From assembly GCF_003264365.1 (NCBI RefSeq), contig NZ_PYAK01000015.1:62001-126000 (forward strand): a stretch of 64,000 bases of DNA, given 5' to 3'. The notes below the pieces were generated by a model. The model had not been told where the DNA came from and did not search any database. It was given only the letters and a program-made list of their open reading frames with translations. Shown here one piece after another: positions 1 to 8,481 of the stretch. Position numbers and translations under genes: made by a program. This DNA is from Micromonospora noduli. GTDB taxonomy: Bacteria; Actinomycetota; Actinomycetes; Mycobacteriales; Micromonosporaceae. How positions within the stretch are numbered: the stretch's first letter is position 1; each line of letters starts with the position of its first letter.

Positions 1-227
1 AGGCCGAATTCTCGAAGCTGCACGGCTTCGACTATCCGCTGCTGTCGGACGCCGACGGCGCGGTGGCCCAGCAGTTCGGGGTCAAGCGGCGGGTGCCGTT
101 GGGGCCGTTGAGCATGAAGCGCATGACGTTCGTCATCGGCACCGACCAGCGGGTCATCGAGGTGATCCACAGCGAGGTCAGCATGAACGACCACGCGGAC
201 CGGGCGCTGCGGGCGCTGGGCGGCTGA
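1..227 (+). CDS. Peroxiredoxin (BCP/AhpC-TSA type), C-terminal part
   Basis: This is the last 75 codons of a gene that begins before the window. The translation holds the C-terminal half of a thioredoxin-fold peroxiredoxin: a segment reading YPLLSDADGAVAQQFGV, then RMTFVIGTDQRV, which is the usual beta-strand and turn pattern of the BCP/PrxQ family, and a final helix ending in ALRALGG. Family members reduce peroxides with a cysteine that would lie upstream of the window edge, so the catalytic residue cannot be checked. Assignment is by recognisable family pattern. Confidence 0.8.
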   Translation, partial: AEFSKLHGFDYPLLSDADGAVAQQFGVKRRVPLGPLSMKRMTFVIGTDQRVIEVIHSEVSMNDHADRALRALGG

Positions 228-310
228 GCGGGCGTGAGCCCCGTGCGACGGGTGTCGCAGCCGGCTGGTATCAAGACAGCAATCAAACAGGTGTACGGAA
301 GAGGGTTGTG

Positions 311-994
311 ATGGATGCCGGCCAGGGTTTGTCCACTAGCGAGGTGCAGAGCATCCGGGAGTCGTTGGCGGCCGGGCGTAAACCGCGGGTGGTGTTCACC
401 GCGTCGGCGGGGCAGATCGCCGGTCAGGTCGGTCAGGTGATCGAGCTGACCGACCCCGAGGTGTCCGACGAGTTCGTGGTGGTGCGCTTCGGCCGCGACG
501 AGTTGCCGTTCTCCCCCGCCGACCTGGCCGTGGCGCCCAAGGGCGTCACTCGTCGAGTGGTGGAGCCGAAGCCGGAGCCCGAGCCCGAACCGCCAGCGGC
601 GGCCGCGCCGGAGTTCGTGTTGGACACGCCGCGGGTGCCCGCGCAGCGACAGGAGGAGCCGAAGGTGGAGCAGACGGAGAAGCCGCCGGCGCGGCGGGCG
701 GTCAAGGCCGTCAAGCCGAAGGGCCCCGCGGGCCTCACCGTGACCCTGGCGTACGCCGACGGTGAGTGGACCGTCGCCGCGCAGCAGGGCAGCAAGGCAC
801 TGGCGAAGCCGTACGTGGTGAAGCCGGCGGAGGCGTTGAAGATGGTCGCTCTGGTCGACGTGCCGGGGGTGCAGGAGGCGGTGGAGCAGATCCTGGGCAC
901 CGAGCGGGCCGAGGCGGAGCAGCAGGCCGAGAAGCTGCGCGCCGAGCTGGCCGAGATCGAGGCCCGGCTGGCGGAGCTGCGCGAGGCCCGCTGA
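311..994 (+). CDS. Hypothetical protein with Pro/Glu linker and C-terminal coiled coil
   Basis: A 227-residue protein that I do not recognise by function. Residues 1-75 form a compact basic/hydrophobic domain (PRVVFTASAGQIAGQVGQV, then a beta-rich stretch). Residues about 85-135 are a low-complexity PEPEPEPEP and basic linker. A second small domain (about 140-190) is followed by a charged helix rich in Glu, Ala and Arg that ends the protein and looks like a short coiled coil. A GGAAGAGGG Shine-Dalgarno at 297-305 is better spaced for ATG 311 than for the adjacent GTG 308. The gene runs towards the convergent MarR gene with only 6 bp between stops. Role unknown. Confidence 0.75.
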   Translation: MDAGQGLSTSEVQSIRESLAAGRKPRVVFTASAGQIAGQVGQVIELTDPEVSDEFVVVRFGRDELPFSPADLAVAPKGVTRRVVEPKPEPEPEPPAAAAPEFVLDTPRVPAQRQEEPKVEQTEKPPARRAVKAVKPKGPAGLTVTLAYADGEWTVAAQQGSKALAKPYVVKPAEALKMVALVDVPGVQEAVEQILGTERAEAEQQAEKLRAELAEIEARLAELREAR

Positions 995-1000
995 GGCGGG

Positions 1001-1453
1001 TCAGTGCCGGCTGTGGTGGCGCAGCAGTCGGGTGAGCAGTCGCGTCAGCTGCTCGCGCTCGGTGGCGGACAGCGGGGCGAGCAGGTCGGCTTGGACGCGC
1101 TCGAGGGTCGCGCCCATCCGGCGGGCCTCGTCGGCGCCGCCGTCGGTGGCGCTGATGACGTTGCGGCGGCGATCGGCCGGGTCGGGGGCGCGCACCACGA
1201 GCCCTCGGCCGGCCAGGTCGTTGATGGCAGCCACCACGTCGCTGCGGTCGATCCCGCAGCGCCGGCCGAGGTCGGCCTGGCTCGCGGGCCCGTCCTCGGC
1301 CAGGCTGGCGAGCAGTCGGTAGTGGTAGCCGCGCAGGTCGTGCGCGGCGAAGCCCTCGCTGAGCAGACGGGCGGCGTGACTGGCGGTCTGGTTGAGCAGC
1401 CAGCTCGGGCTGGTGCTGAGCCCGGCGGGTGACTGCGGGGCCGCGTTGTCCAT
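1001..1453 (-). CDS. MarR-family transcriptional regulator
   Basis: A 150-residue winged-helix repressor. The core reads LAEDGPASQADLGRRCGIDRSDVVAAINDLAGRGLV followed by the wing RAPDPADRRRNVISATDGG, which is the diagnostic MarR DNA-binding pattern, flanked by N- and C-terminal dimerisation helices. The reading frame extends further upstream, but ATG at 1453 gives the usual family length and lies just outside the operator-rich gap. It is divergent from a second winged-helix gene at 1551. Three related palindromes sit between them, so the pair probably cross- or auto-regulates. Ligand unknown. Confidence 0.85.
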   Translation of the reverse strand: MDNAAPQSPAGLSTSPSWLLNQTASHAARLLSEGFAAHDLRGYHYRLLASLAEDGPASQADLGRRCGIDRSDVVAAINDLAGRGLVVRAPDPADRRRNVISATDGGADEARRMGATLERVQADLLAPLSATEREQLTRLLTRLLRHHSRH

Positions 1454-1473
1454 GCGGCGCAGCCTACCAGTAA

Positions 1474-1535
1474 TCGTTGGCGCGACCCACGATCGGGTGT
1501 TACGTTGGTGCGACCAACGTTGGTTCTGCCAACGT
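1474..1535. promoter_or_regulatory. Cluster of three operator palindromes between divergent MarR genes
   Basis: Three inverted repeats with the half-site ACGTTGG or a close variant. Site A at 1474-1492 is TCGTTGG-N5-CCCACGA. Site B at 1502-1520 is ACGTTGGT-GCG-ACCAACGT, a perfect 8-bp inverted repeat. Site C at 1517-1535 is ACGTTGG-N5-CCAACGT and shares bases with B. The cluster covers the start-proximal region of both flanking regulator genes. Binding by one or both MarR proteins is inferred from position. Confidence 0.75.
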
Positions 1536-1550
1536 ATCGAAGGAGGCGTC

Positions 1551-1991
1551 ATGTCCACCATCCCCACCCTCAACGGCCAGGTCATCGGCCAGGCCCACTA
1601 CGCCACCCGGGCCCTGCTCGAACGGGCCACCGCTCCCCTCGGCGTCGAGTTCAACCAGGTGCTCGCCCTCAACGTCCTCGCCAAAGGCCCGGCCGAACGC
1701 GCCCACCTCACGCACCGGATCACCAGCACCCTCAAGGTCGACGAACAGGAGGTGCAACGGGTGCTCGCCACCCTCGTCGACGCGAACCTCGCCCAGGCAG
1801 ACGACGACGCACCACGGCTGCGGCTCACCGACGCCGGTCACGCCGTGCAGGCCCGCATCGCCGACGCCGTCGCGGACATCAGCGCCCGCCTCTACGCGGA
1901 CATCCCCACCGACGAGGCGAGTGCCGCCGCCCGGGCGCTCACAGTGGTCACCCAGCGCGCCAACGCCGAACTGGCCGCGACCCCGACCTGA
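1551..1991 (+). CDS. MarR-like winged-helix regulator
   Basis: A 146-residue protein starting at ATG 1551, preceded by a strong AGGAGG (1541-1546). The middle of the protein (VLAKGPAERAHLTHRIT, then VDEQEVQRVLATLVDANLA and LRLTDAGHAV) follows the MarR fold: an effector helix, a recognition helix and the LT(D/P)AG turn after the wing. The wing itself is shorter and less basic than in the divergent neighbour, so DNA binding is less certain. It sits downstream of the three-palindrome cluster, which suggests repression by the MarR at 1001-1453 or by itself. Nothing follows in the same direction, so its target is not obvious. Confidence 0.75.
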   Translation: MSTIPTLNGQVIGQAHYATRALLERATAPLGVEFNQVLALNVLAKGPAERAHLTHRITSTLKVDEQEVQRVLATLVDANLAQADDDAPRLRLTDAGHAVQARIADAVADISARLYADIPTDEASAAARALTVVTQRANAELAATPT

Positions 1992-2112
1992 CGGGCAAGA
2001 GCCCGACGGGTGCGCGGGCTCGGCCCGATCCGGCCAACCTGTCAGCAGCCCACCGACCGGGCCTGGTCGGTCAACACCAACCTGGCGGCGGCCAACGGGC
2101 CGGACCGGTCGG

Positions 2113-3306
2113 TCAGAAGTAGTCGAGCAATTGTGCGGGCCCTCCCGCGCCGAGCAGGTCGAGCGCGGCCGGGTCGACACCCGGGCTGTGGTGCAGCAGG
2201 CCGGCCTGCGCGACCGACCGGGCCTGCGCCGCTCCGGCGTAGAGCAGGGCGAAACCGCGCACGTCCAGCCGCAGGTCCGCGTCGGCGTCGATCCGGGTCA
2301 GCTCGGCGGCGCCGTCGGCGACGGTCAACCGCCAGGTGCCGGTGTTCCAGTCGGCGAGCGGGTCGACGAGGCCGAAGTCGACGGTGCCCCGGGCGTGGGT
2401 GGGCCACCCCCGCGCGCTCACCGCGCGGGCGACGTCGACCGGTCGGTGCATCCACAGGTCCCGCTCGTGGTCACGGGCCGACTCCAACGGCAGGACGGTG
2501 CTGACGGCGTCGCCGTCGAGCGGGCACAGCCGCAGGGCCGGCGCGACGCTGGCCCAACTGCCGAGCACCCCGACGAGTTCCCGGGCTGCCTCGGCGGTGA
2601 CGGCCAGCGCCTCGTCGACGGTGAGCACCGAGTCGGACCCGTAGCCCCGGCCCCGCTGCCAGGTGGCGTAGCCGACCAGCTCGCCGTCGGCCTCGACGAG
2701 GGTGACCCCGTCGCCGGGCAGGCCCCGGTCGGCGGCGAAGAAGTCGTACAGCTCACCCCGGCGGGTCAGCATGCCGTTGCGGTGCCGGGCGACCCGCTCG
2801 TACAGGTCGGCGACGGCGGGTAGGTCGGCCACCGCGCCGGCCCGCACGGTCAGGTCCGGGGAGGGCCGGTGCCGGGGCAGCGCGGCGGTGGCCAGATCGA
2901 CGGTACGCAGCACACCGGCGGCCTCCCACCCGCAGGCCCGGTACGGGCCGGCGACGGTCGGGTAGAGCGCGCTGACCGCCGCCCCCCGCTCGTAGGCCCC
3001 GCGCAGCAGACCGGTGAGCATGGCGCGGGCCACGCCCCGACCCCGGGCCTCGGGGGCGACGGCCACCCCGGCGACGTCGGCGGCTGACACCGCCCGGCCC
3101 GACCACCACTGGTCGTGGTGCAGGTCGACGGCCTTGCCGACGAGCCGACCGGCGTCGTCGAACGCGCCGTAGCGGCTCATGCCGGGCACTGCGACGGTGG
3201 TGCTGGCGTGTCGCTCCGCCGCGGAGCCGAACGCGATCCGTCCCAACTCCCAGGCGGCGTCGAGGTCATCGGTGCTGAGTTCACGTACGTGCACGGGGTC
3301 GGGCAT
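2113..3306 (-). CDS. Eis-like GNAT N-acetyltransferase
   Basis: A 397-residue protein with the layout of the Eis family: an N-terminal GNAT domain with the acetyl-CoA loop RGRGVA (after VAGVAVAPEA), a second degenerate GNAT domain in the middle, and a sterol-carrier-like C-terminal domain. The chain ends LLDYF, so the terminal carboxylate on an aromatic residue, used as catalytic base in mycobacterial Eis, is preserved. Eis proteins acetylate amines of aminoglycosides and other substrates; the substrate here is unknown. It stands alone between a MarR-like gene and cydB, with a 120-bp gap on the 3' side. Confidence 0.85.
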   Translation of the reverse strand: MPDPVHVRELSTDDLDAAWELGRIAFGSAAERHASTTVAVPGMSRYGAFDDAGRLVGKAVDLHHDQWWSGRAVSAADVAGVAVAPEARGRGVARAMLTGLLRGAYERGAAVSALYPTVAGPYRACGWEAAGVLRTVDLATAALPRHRPSPDLTVRAGAVADLPAVADLYERVARHRNGMLTRRGELYDFFAADRGLPGDGVTLVEADGELVGYATWQRGRGYGSDSVLTVDEALAVTAEAARELVGVLGSWASVAPALRLCPLDGDAVSTVLPLESARDHERDLWMHRPVDVARAVSARGWPTHARGTVDFGLVDPLADWNTGTWRLTVADGAAELTRIDADADLRLDVRGFALLYAGAAQARSVAQAGLLHHSPGVDPAALDLLGAGGPAQLLDYF

Positions 3307-3379
3307 CGGGACACCCTAGCGGGGCCGACTCCCGAGGACCGCCAATTTTTCCGGCGGGCGGCGACTCCGCGGCTGTCGG

Positions 3380-4378
3380 TCAGTGCTGCGGGATGTTGGC
3401 CACGCCTATGCGCTTGCGGAACACCCAGTACGTCCACCCCTGGTAGGCGAGCACCACCGGTGTGAAGATCACCGCCACCCAGGTCATGATCTTCAGGGTG
3501 TACGGGGTGGACGCGGCGTTGGTGGCCGTCAGCGTGCCGGCCGCGTCCAGGGTGGAGGGCAGCACGTTCGGGAACAGCGCCGCGAACAGGGTCGCCACCG
3601 CGAGACCGATCGCCACGGCGGTGCCGGTGAACGCCCAGCCCTCCCGGCGTACCCGGGCGGCGGCCAGACCACCGAGCAGGGCGAGGGCCGCGCCGACGGC
3701 GAGCACGACGGCGGCCGCGCTGGAGCGGATGCTCAACGTCCAGGTCAGGAACCCGACCGCGAGCACGGCGGCGCCCACACCCAGGCGCACGGCGAGCGCG
3801 CCCGCGCGCTCGCGGATGTCGCCGGTGGTCTTCAGGGCGATGAACACCGCGCCGTGGGTGAGGAACAGCGCGAGGGTGGTTGCGCCGCCCAGCAGGGCGT
3901 ACGGGTTGAGCAGGTTCAGCAGGCCGCCGACGTACTCGTGGTCGGCGTCCAGTGGCACGCCGCGCAGGATGTTGGCGAAGGCGACGCCCCACAGGATCGC
4001 CGGCAGCAGCGAGCCGACCACGATCGCCGCGTCCCAGCGGCGCTTCCAGGACGCCTCGGGGCGCTTGTGCCGGTACTCGAAGGCGACCCCCCGGGCGATC
4101 AGGGCCAGCAGGATCAGCAGCAGCGGCAGGTAGAAGCCGGAGAAGAGGGTGGCGTACCACTCGGGGAACGCGGCGAACATGGCGCCACCGGCGGTGATCA
4201 GCCACACCTCGTTGCCGTCCCAGACCGGGCCGATGGTGTTGATCAGGACGCGGCGTTCCCGGTCGTCGCGGCCGAGCACGGGCAGCAGCATGCCGACGCC
4301 GAAGTCGAAGCCCTCCAGGATGAAGTACCCGGTGAACAGCACGGCGACGAGGAGAAACCAGATGGTGGTCAGTTCCAC
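3380..4378 (-). CDS. cydB: Cytochrome bd ubiquinol/menaquinol oxidase subunit II
   Basis: A 332-residue multi-pass membrane protein starting with GTG 4378 (MELTTIWFLLVAVLFTGYF), which matches the canonical CydB N-terminus; GGAG lies six bases upstream. The frame is open far upstream, but that extension is only the antisense-free shadow of cydA. The EGFDFGVGML motif and about nine hydrophobic segments are visible. CydB pairs with CydA in the plasma membrane to reduce oxygen with quinol electrons. It follows cydA by 14 bp in one operon. No cydCD genes follow, unlike many actinobacterial cyd operons. Confidence 0.95.
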   Translation of the reverse strand: MELTTIWFLLVAVLFTGYFILEGFDFGVGMLLPVLGRDDRERRVLINTIGPVWDGNEVWLITAGGAMFAAFPEWYATLFSGFYLPLLLILLALIARGVAFEYRHKRPEASWKRRWDAAIVVGSLLPAILWGVAFANILRGVPLDADHEYVGGLLNLLNPYALLGGATTLALFLTHGAVFIALKTTGDIRERAGALAVRLGVGAAVLAVGFLTWTLSIRSSAAAVVLAVGAALALLGGLAAARVRREGWAFTGTAVAIGLAVATLFAALFPNVLPSTLDAAGTLTATNAASTPYTLKIMTWVAVIFTPVVLAYQGWTYWVFRKRIGVANIPQH

Positions 4379-4392
4379 GATGGGCTCCGGGA

Positions 4393-5823
4393 TCAGTAGG
4401 CGAAGGCGAGCGGGCGCTCGGCGTCGTCGGTGTCGTCGGTGGGGGGTTGCTCGCTGACGTCCGGCACGCCGGCCTTGGCGTAGCGCAGCAGCAGCTTGAC
4501 CTCGATCACGGCGAGGGTGGCGTAGATCAGCGTGAAGGCGGTGAACGAGGTGAGCACCTCGGCCAACGAGACGCTGCGGGACACCCCGTTGCGGGTGAGC
4601 ATCTCGCCGAAGACGATCCACGGCTGACGGCCCATCTCGGTGAAGATCCAACCGAAGGAGTTGGCCAGCAACGGCAGCACCGGCATGGCCAGCCCGGCGC
4701 GCAGCAGCCACTTGCTGCTCGGGGTGCGGCCCTTGCGCTGGCTCCAGAGCACCAGCAGGGCGATCGCGCCGGCCGCCATCCCGAAGGCGATCATGAAGCG
4801 GAAGCTCCAGTAGGTGACCGGGATGATCGGGGTGTAGCTGCCCGCGCCGTACTGGGTGGCGTACTGGGCCTGCAGGTCGTTGATGCCGTGCACGGTGCCG
4901 TTCGGGTCGCCGGTGCCCAGGTAAGACAGCAGGTACGGGATCTTGATGGCGAACACCTCGCGGCTGCCGTCGAGGCTGCCGACGGTGAGCACGGAGAACG
5001 AGGCGGGGCTCTCGGTCGTGTAGAGGCCCTCGGCGGCGGCCATCTTCATCGGCTGCACGTCGGTCATGATCTTGCCCTGGATGTCGCCGGTGAACAGCAC
5101 GGCCGCGGAGGCGACCAGGACCACCCAGGAGCCGAACTTGGTGGCGAAGCGGTACGCGCCGGTGTCGGCCGAGCCGCGGTTGCGGATGACGTGCCACAGG
5201 CCCACGGCGGTGACCAGCGACCCGGCGACCAGGAACGAGCCGGCCAGGGTGTGTGGGAAGGTGATCAGGGCGACCTTGTTGGTCAGCACGGCCGGGAAGT
5301 CGGTCAGCTCGGCGCGACCGGTGTCCGCGTTGATCCGGTAGCCGACCGGGTTCTGCATGAACGAGTTCGCCGCGAGGATGAAGTACGCGCTGAGGTTGGT
5401 GCCGATCGCGGCGGCCCAGATGCTGGCCAGGTGCGCCCGCTTGGGCAGCCGGTCCCAGCCGAAGATCCACAGGCCGATGAAGGTGGATTCGAGGAAGAAC
5501 GCGACGAGCGCCTCGATGGCCAGGGGTGCGCCGAAGACGTCGCCGACGAAGCGGGAGTAGTCGCTCCAGTTCATGCCGAACTGGAACTCCTGCACGATTC
5601 CGGTGACCACGCCCATGGCAAAGTTGATCAGGAACAGCTTGCCGTAGAACTTGGTGAGCTTGAGGTAGCGCTCGTTGCCGGTGCGGTGCCACATCGTCTG
5701 CAGGATGGCCACCAGCACGGAGAGGCCGATGGTCAGCGGTACGAAGAGAAAGTGGTAGACGGTGGTGACACCGAACTGCCAGCGGGCAACGTCCAACGCG
5801 TCCACCTGAAAACCCCCAACCAT
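4393..5823 (-). CDS. cydA: Cytochrome bd ubiquinol/menaquinol oxidase subunit I
   Basis: A 476-residue membrane subunit carrying the haems. Expected axial ligands are present: His24 in VYHFLFVPL (His19 of Escherichia coli), His191 in FPHTLAGSF (His186) and Met344 in WSFRFMIAFG (Met393). The quinol-loop start GDIQGKIMTDVQPMKMA and the GRQPW motif are intact, and the loop is short (S-type). The enzyme is a high-affinity terminal oxidase used at low oxygen or under nitrosative and sulfide stress. The start is at ATG 5823, close to palindromic operator sequences at 5827-5864. Confidence 0.96.
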   Translation of the reverse strand: MVGGFQVDALDVARWQFGVTTVYHFLFVPLTIGLSVLVAILQTMWHRTGNERYLKLTKFYGKLFLINFAMGVVTGIVQEFQFGMNWSDYSRFVGDVFGAPLAIEALVAFFLESTFIGLWIFGWDRLPKRAHLASIWAAAIGTNLSAYFILAANSFMQNPVGYRINADTGRAELTDFPAVLTNKVALITFPHTLAGSFLVAGSLVTAVGLWHVIRNRGSADTGAYRFATKFGSWVVLVASAAVLFTGDIQGKIMTDVQPMKMAAAEGLYTTESPASFSVLTVGSLDGSREVFAIKIPYLLSYLGTGDPNGTVHGINDLQAQYATQYGAGSYTPIIPVTYWSFRFMIAFGMAAGAIALLVLWSQRKGRTPSSKWLLRAGLAMPVLPLLANSFGWIFTEMGRQPWIVFGEMLTRNGVSRSVSLAEVLTSFTAFTLIYATLAVIEVKLLLRYAKAGVPDVSEQPPTDDTDDAERPLAFAY

Positions 5824-5826
5824 CCG

Positions 5827-5864
5827 TACTACGCGACGTAGTAAATACTACTGCTCGTCGTAGA
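5827..5864. promoter_or_regulatory. Palindromic operator upstream of cydAB
   Basis: A perfect inverted repeat TACTAC-GCGAC-GTAGTA occupies 5827-5843, with a second imperfect copy (TACTAC followed eight bases later by GTAG) at 5847-5864. It is only a few bases upstream of cydA. The TACTA/GTAGTA core resembles operators of BlaI/MecI-type winged-helix repressors, known in mycobacteria to control respiration genes. The identity of the binding protein is an inference. Confidence 0.6.
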
Positions 5865-5967
5865 GGATTGGGCAGGGCCGGGCGGCCCGAACGCACCCGG
5901 GACCAATGACCCTGATCACCCGACCCGCCCTCGCAGCCCTGCCGGGGCGTGCGACGATGGCGCGCTG

Positions 5968-6738
5968 ATGAACACCGCACACACCACCTGGCGGCCGCCG
6001 CTGATCTGGCGCGCGGCCCTGCTGCTGGCCCGGGGCCTGGTCGGCCTGCTCGCCCGCCTCGAGGTCACCGGCGATGTCCCGGCGCACCTGCGTCGCGGCC
6101 CGCTCGTGCTGGCCGCCAACCACATCAGCCCGTTCGACCCGGTGGTCATGGCCGCCGCCTGCCAGACCCGTGGCGTCGCTCCGCGGATCATGGCGACCGC
6201 CGGACTGTTCCGCGTCCCGGTGTTCGGTGCCGCCATGCGCCACGCCGGGCACATCCGGGTCGACCGGGGCACCAGCGCCGTGCACCGGGCCCTCGACGAC
6301 GCCGCCACGGCCGTCGCCCGCGGCTCGGTGATCCTCATCTACCCCGAGGGGCGCATCGGCCTGGACCCCGGCCTGTGGCCCGAACGTGGCAAGACCGGCG
6401 CCGCCCGCCTCGCCCTGGCCTGCGGCGCCCCGGTCGTCCCGGTCGCCCAGTGGGGCTCGCACGAGGTGCTGCCCTACCAGGCGCCCCGCGGAATGCTGCG
6501 GGGCATCGCCCGCTCGCTGTGGCGTCGACCGGTGATCCGGGTGCACTTCGGCACCCCCGTCGACCTGGGCGAGACGGCTGCGGCCCACCCAGGCGCGGCC
6601 CGCCGCGCCACCGACCGGATCATCGACGCGCTCACCGACACCCTCGCCCCGCTGCGCCCCGACGAGCCGGACCTGCCCCGACACATCGACCCCGGCCGCC
6701 CGAGCGACAGCAGTCGCGTCCACCGACGCTCGGCCTGA
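5968..6738 (+). CDS. 1-acyl-sn-glycerol-3-phosphate acyltransferase (PlsC family)
   Basis: A 256-residue acyltransferase. Motif I NHISPFD (NHx4D, near residue 50) is the catalytic dyad; motif III YPEGRIG lies near residue 130, and a hydrophobic N-terminal segment precedes motif I. The family transfers an acyl group to lysophosphatidic acid or a related acceptor at the membrane during phospholipid synthesis. It is divergent from cydA and not obviously in an operon; the next gene (TetR) has its own promoter. The exact acceptor cannot be told from sequence. Confidence 0.88.
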   Translation: MNTAHTTWRPPLIWRAALLLARGLVGLLARLEVTGDVPAHLRRGPLVLAANHISPFDPVVMAAACQTRGVAPRIMATAGLFRVPVFGAAMRHAGHIRVDRGTSAVHRALDDAATAVARGSVILIYPEGRIGLDPGLWPERGKTGAARLALACGAPVVPVAQWGSHEVLPYQAPRGMLRGIARSLWRRPVIRVHFGTPVDLGETAAAHPGAARRATDRIIDALTDTLAPLRPDEPDLPRHIDPGRPSDSSRVHRRSA

Positions 6739-6757
6739 GGCCTACCCGGTGAACGCG

Positions 6758-6784
6758 TTAGACAACTTTTGGAAAACCGTCTAA
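6758..6784. promoter_or_regulatory. Palindromic operator/promoter of the TetR-SDR unit
   Basis: TTAGAC and GTCTAA form the ends of a 27-bp interrupted palindrome that also pairs an inner TTTT with AAAA. TAATCT at 6782-6787 is a plausible -10 box seven bases before GTG 6795, so the operator overlaps the promoter. Autoregulation by the downstream TetR protein is inferred. Confidence 0.65.
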
Positions 6785-6794
6785 TCTGTCTAGC

Positions 6795-7370
6795 GTGAGC
6801 ACTGCAGAGATGGATGCCGAGGACCCGAAGCGCGCCGCCGTCCTGGCGGCGGCGGTCGCGGTGTTCGGGCGCTACGGCTTCCAGAAGACGTCGATGGAGG
6901 CGGTCGCCAAGGCGGCGGGCATCTCCCGGCCGGGCCTGTACCTGATGTTCCCCAACAAGGAGCAGCTGTACCGCGCCACCATGCAGGGCGTCATGGAACG
7001 CGCCCAGCACGCCATGGAAGCCTGCCTCGCCGACCAGTCGACGAGCTTCGACGAGCGGGTCGTGGCGGGGCTGGACGCCCTGATGGGCTCGTACATCGAC
7101 ACCCAGATGGCCCGCGACCTCAACGACCTGCTGGAGAACAGCGAGCCGCAGCTGGGCTCGATGTTCCACGACTACCAGGTGCGGGCTCAGGCGGCGCTGC
7201 GAGCCCACATCGACGCCGCTGCCCCGGCTGGTCTGCTCGACGAGGGACGGACCGCGGACGACGTCATGGACCTGCTCTTCTCCGCGGCGCTCACCTGGAA
7301 GTCGACCTCGACCTCCAGGGACGAGTTCCGCGACCGGCTGCGCCGGGCTCTGCGGCTGCTCCACCGCTGA
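6795..7370 (+). CDS. TetR/AcrR-family transcriptional regulator
   Basis: A 191-residue repressor starting with GTG 6795. The N-terminal helix-turn-helix (AAVAVFGRYGFQKTSMEAVAKAAGISRPGLYLMFPNKEQLYRA) is the standard TetR signature; the ligand-binding C-terminal domain is unassigned. A 27-bp palindrome overlaps its promoter. It is followed after 48 bp by an SDR oxidoreductase on the same strand, which is the likely target gene. The -10 box ends seven bases before the start codon, so the mRNA is probably leaderless. Confidence 0.92.
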   Translation: MSTAEMDAEDPKRAAVLAAAVAVFGRYGFQKTSMEAVAKAAGISRPGLYLMFPNKEQLYRATMQGVMERAQHAMEACLADQSTSFDERVVAGLDALMGSYIDTQMARDLNDLLENSEPQLGSMFHDYQVRAQAALRAHIDAAAPAGLLDEGRTADDVMDLLFSAALTWKSTSTSRDEFRDRLRRALRLLHR

Positions 7371-7418
7371 CACGCCCCGCCCCGAAACGCCATGATCTTG
7401 CACCCCTGGAGGCCCGAA

Positions 7419-8378
7419 ATGTCACGAATCATCACGCCGTACTCGGCTCAGTCGACCGCCGCTGAGGTGATCGACGGCGTCGACCTCACCGGCCGGCGGG
7501 CCATCGTCACCGGCGGCGCGTCCGGGATCGGCCTGGAGACCGCCCGCGCACTGGCCGACGCCGGCGCCGAGGTCACGTTGGCCGTCCGCGACACCGCCGC
7601 CGGTGAGCGCGCTGCCGCCGACATCACGGCCGGCGGGGCGCCCGGCAAGGTCCGGGTCGACCACCTCGACCTGGCCGACCGCGCCTCCATCGACGCCTTC
7701 GTGGCCGGCTGGACAGGCCCGCTGCACATCCTGGTGAACAACGCCGGCATCATGGCCGTGCCCGAGCTGACCAGGACAGCCGACGGCTGGGAGGCGCAGT
7801 TCGCCATCAACCACCTCGGTCACGCCGCACTGACCCTGGGCCTGCGCGACGCGCTGGCCGCCGCGCGGGGCGCCCGCATCGTCGTCGTCAGCTCGTCGGC
7901 CCACCAGCAGTCCCCGGTCGTTTTCGACGACATCCACTTCACCGCCCGCCCCTACGAGGCGTGGTCGGCGTACGGCCAGTCGAAGACCGCCACCATCCTG
8001 TTCACCGTCGCCCTGGCCAAGAAGTGGGCCGCCGACGGCATCACGGCCAACGCCCTGCACCCCGGCGGCATCATGACCAACCTGCAACGGCACCTCGACG
8101 ACGCGCAGTTGCGCTGGGTCGGCGCGCTCGACGAGCAGGGCAACCGCCTGGAGGTACCGCCGGGCTGGAAGACCCCCCAGCAGGGCGCGGCCACCTCGGT
8201 CCTGCTGGCCGCCAGCCCCGAGGTCGAGGGTGTGACCGGCCGCTATTTCGAGGACGGCAACGAGGCCCCGGTCATCGCCGAGCGGGCCGACGGCAGGAGC
8301 GGCGTGCTCCCGTACGCCCTCGATGACAAGGACGCCGACGTCCTCTGGGACGAGACGCTGCGGCTCCTGGGGCGCTGA
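7419..8378 (+). CDS. SDR-family NAD(P)-dependent oxidoreductase
   Basis: A 319-residue short-chain dehydrogenase. The cofactor motif TGGASGIG lies near residue 38, NNAGIM near 110, and the catalytic YGQSK in the second half, with a Ser about 25 residues earlier in VVSSSAHQ. ATG 7419 is chosen because CTGGAGG at 7406-7412 is correctly spaced; an ATG at 7392 has no ribosome site. The protein resembles the retinol dehydrogenase-like SDR group common in actinomycetes. The upstream TetR gene probably controls it. Substrate unknown. Confidence 0.9.
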   Translation: MSRIITPYSAQSTAAEVIDGVDLTGRRAIVTGGASGIGLETARALADAGAEVTLAVRDTAAGERAAADITAGGAPGKVRVDHLDLADRASIDAFVAGWTGPLHILVNNAGIMAVPELTRTADGWEAQFAINHLGHAALTLGLRDALAAARGARIVVVSSSAHQQSPVVFDDIHFTARPYEAWSAYGQSKTATILFTVALAKKWAADGITANALHPGGIMTNLQRHLDDAQLRWVGALDEQGNRLEVPPGWKTPQQGAATSVLLAASPEVEGVTGRYFEDGNEAPVIAERADGRSGVLPYALDDKDADVLWDETLRLLGR

Positions 8379-8481
8379 CCGGATCGGCTCACGTGCCCGG
8401 GCACCTGAGCCGTACGCCGAACTGCTGGGCCTGTTACGCCACGACGGCTACCACACTGACTGGAGCTGAGACAGGCAGGAA

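Noticed and set aside
1992..2112. Terminator between the MarR-like and Eis-like genes
   Set aside because: GC-rich partial complementarity exists (GACCGGGCC against GGCCGG stretches), but no continuous stem of 8 bp or more with a short loop could be placed.
1477..2823. A 448-codon plus-strand frame over the MarR-like and Eis-like genes
   Set aside because: Low-complexity Pro/Arg/Ser sequence with no domain; it is a GC-driven shadow of two recognisable genes.
3380..5980. A single 866-codon open frame covering cydB and the cydA region
   Set aside because: Only its last 332 codons are protein-like (CydB). The upstream part is an out-of-frame reading of cydA, which has its own well-conserved frame.
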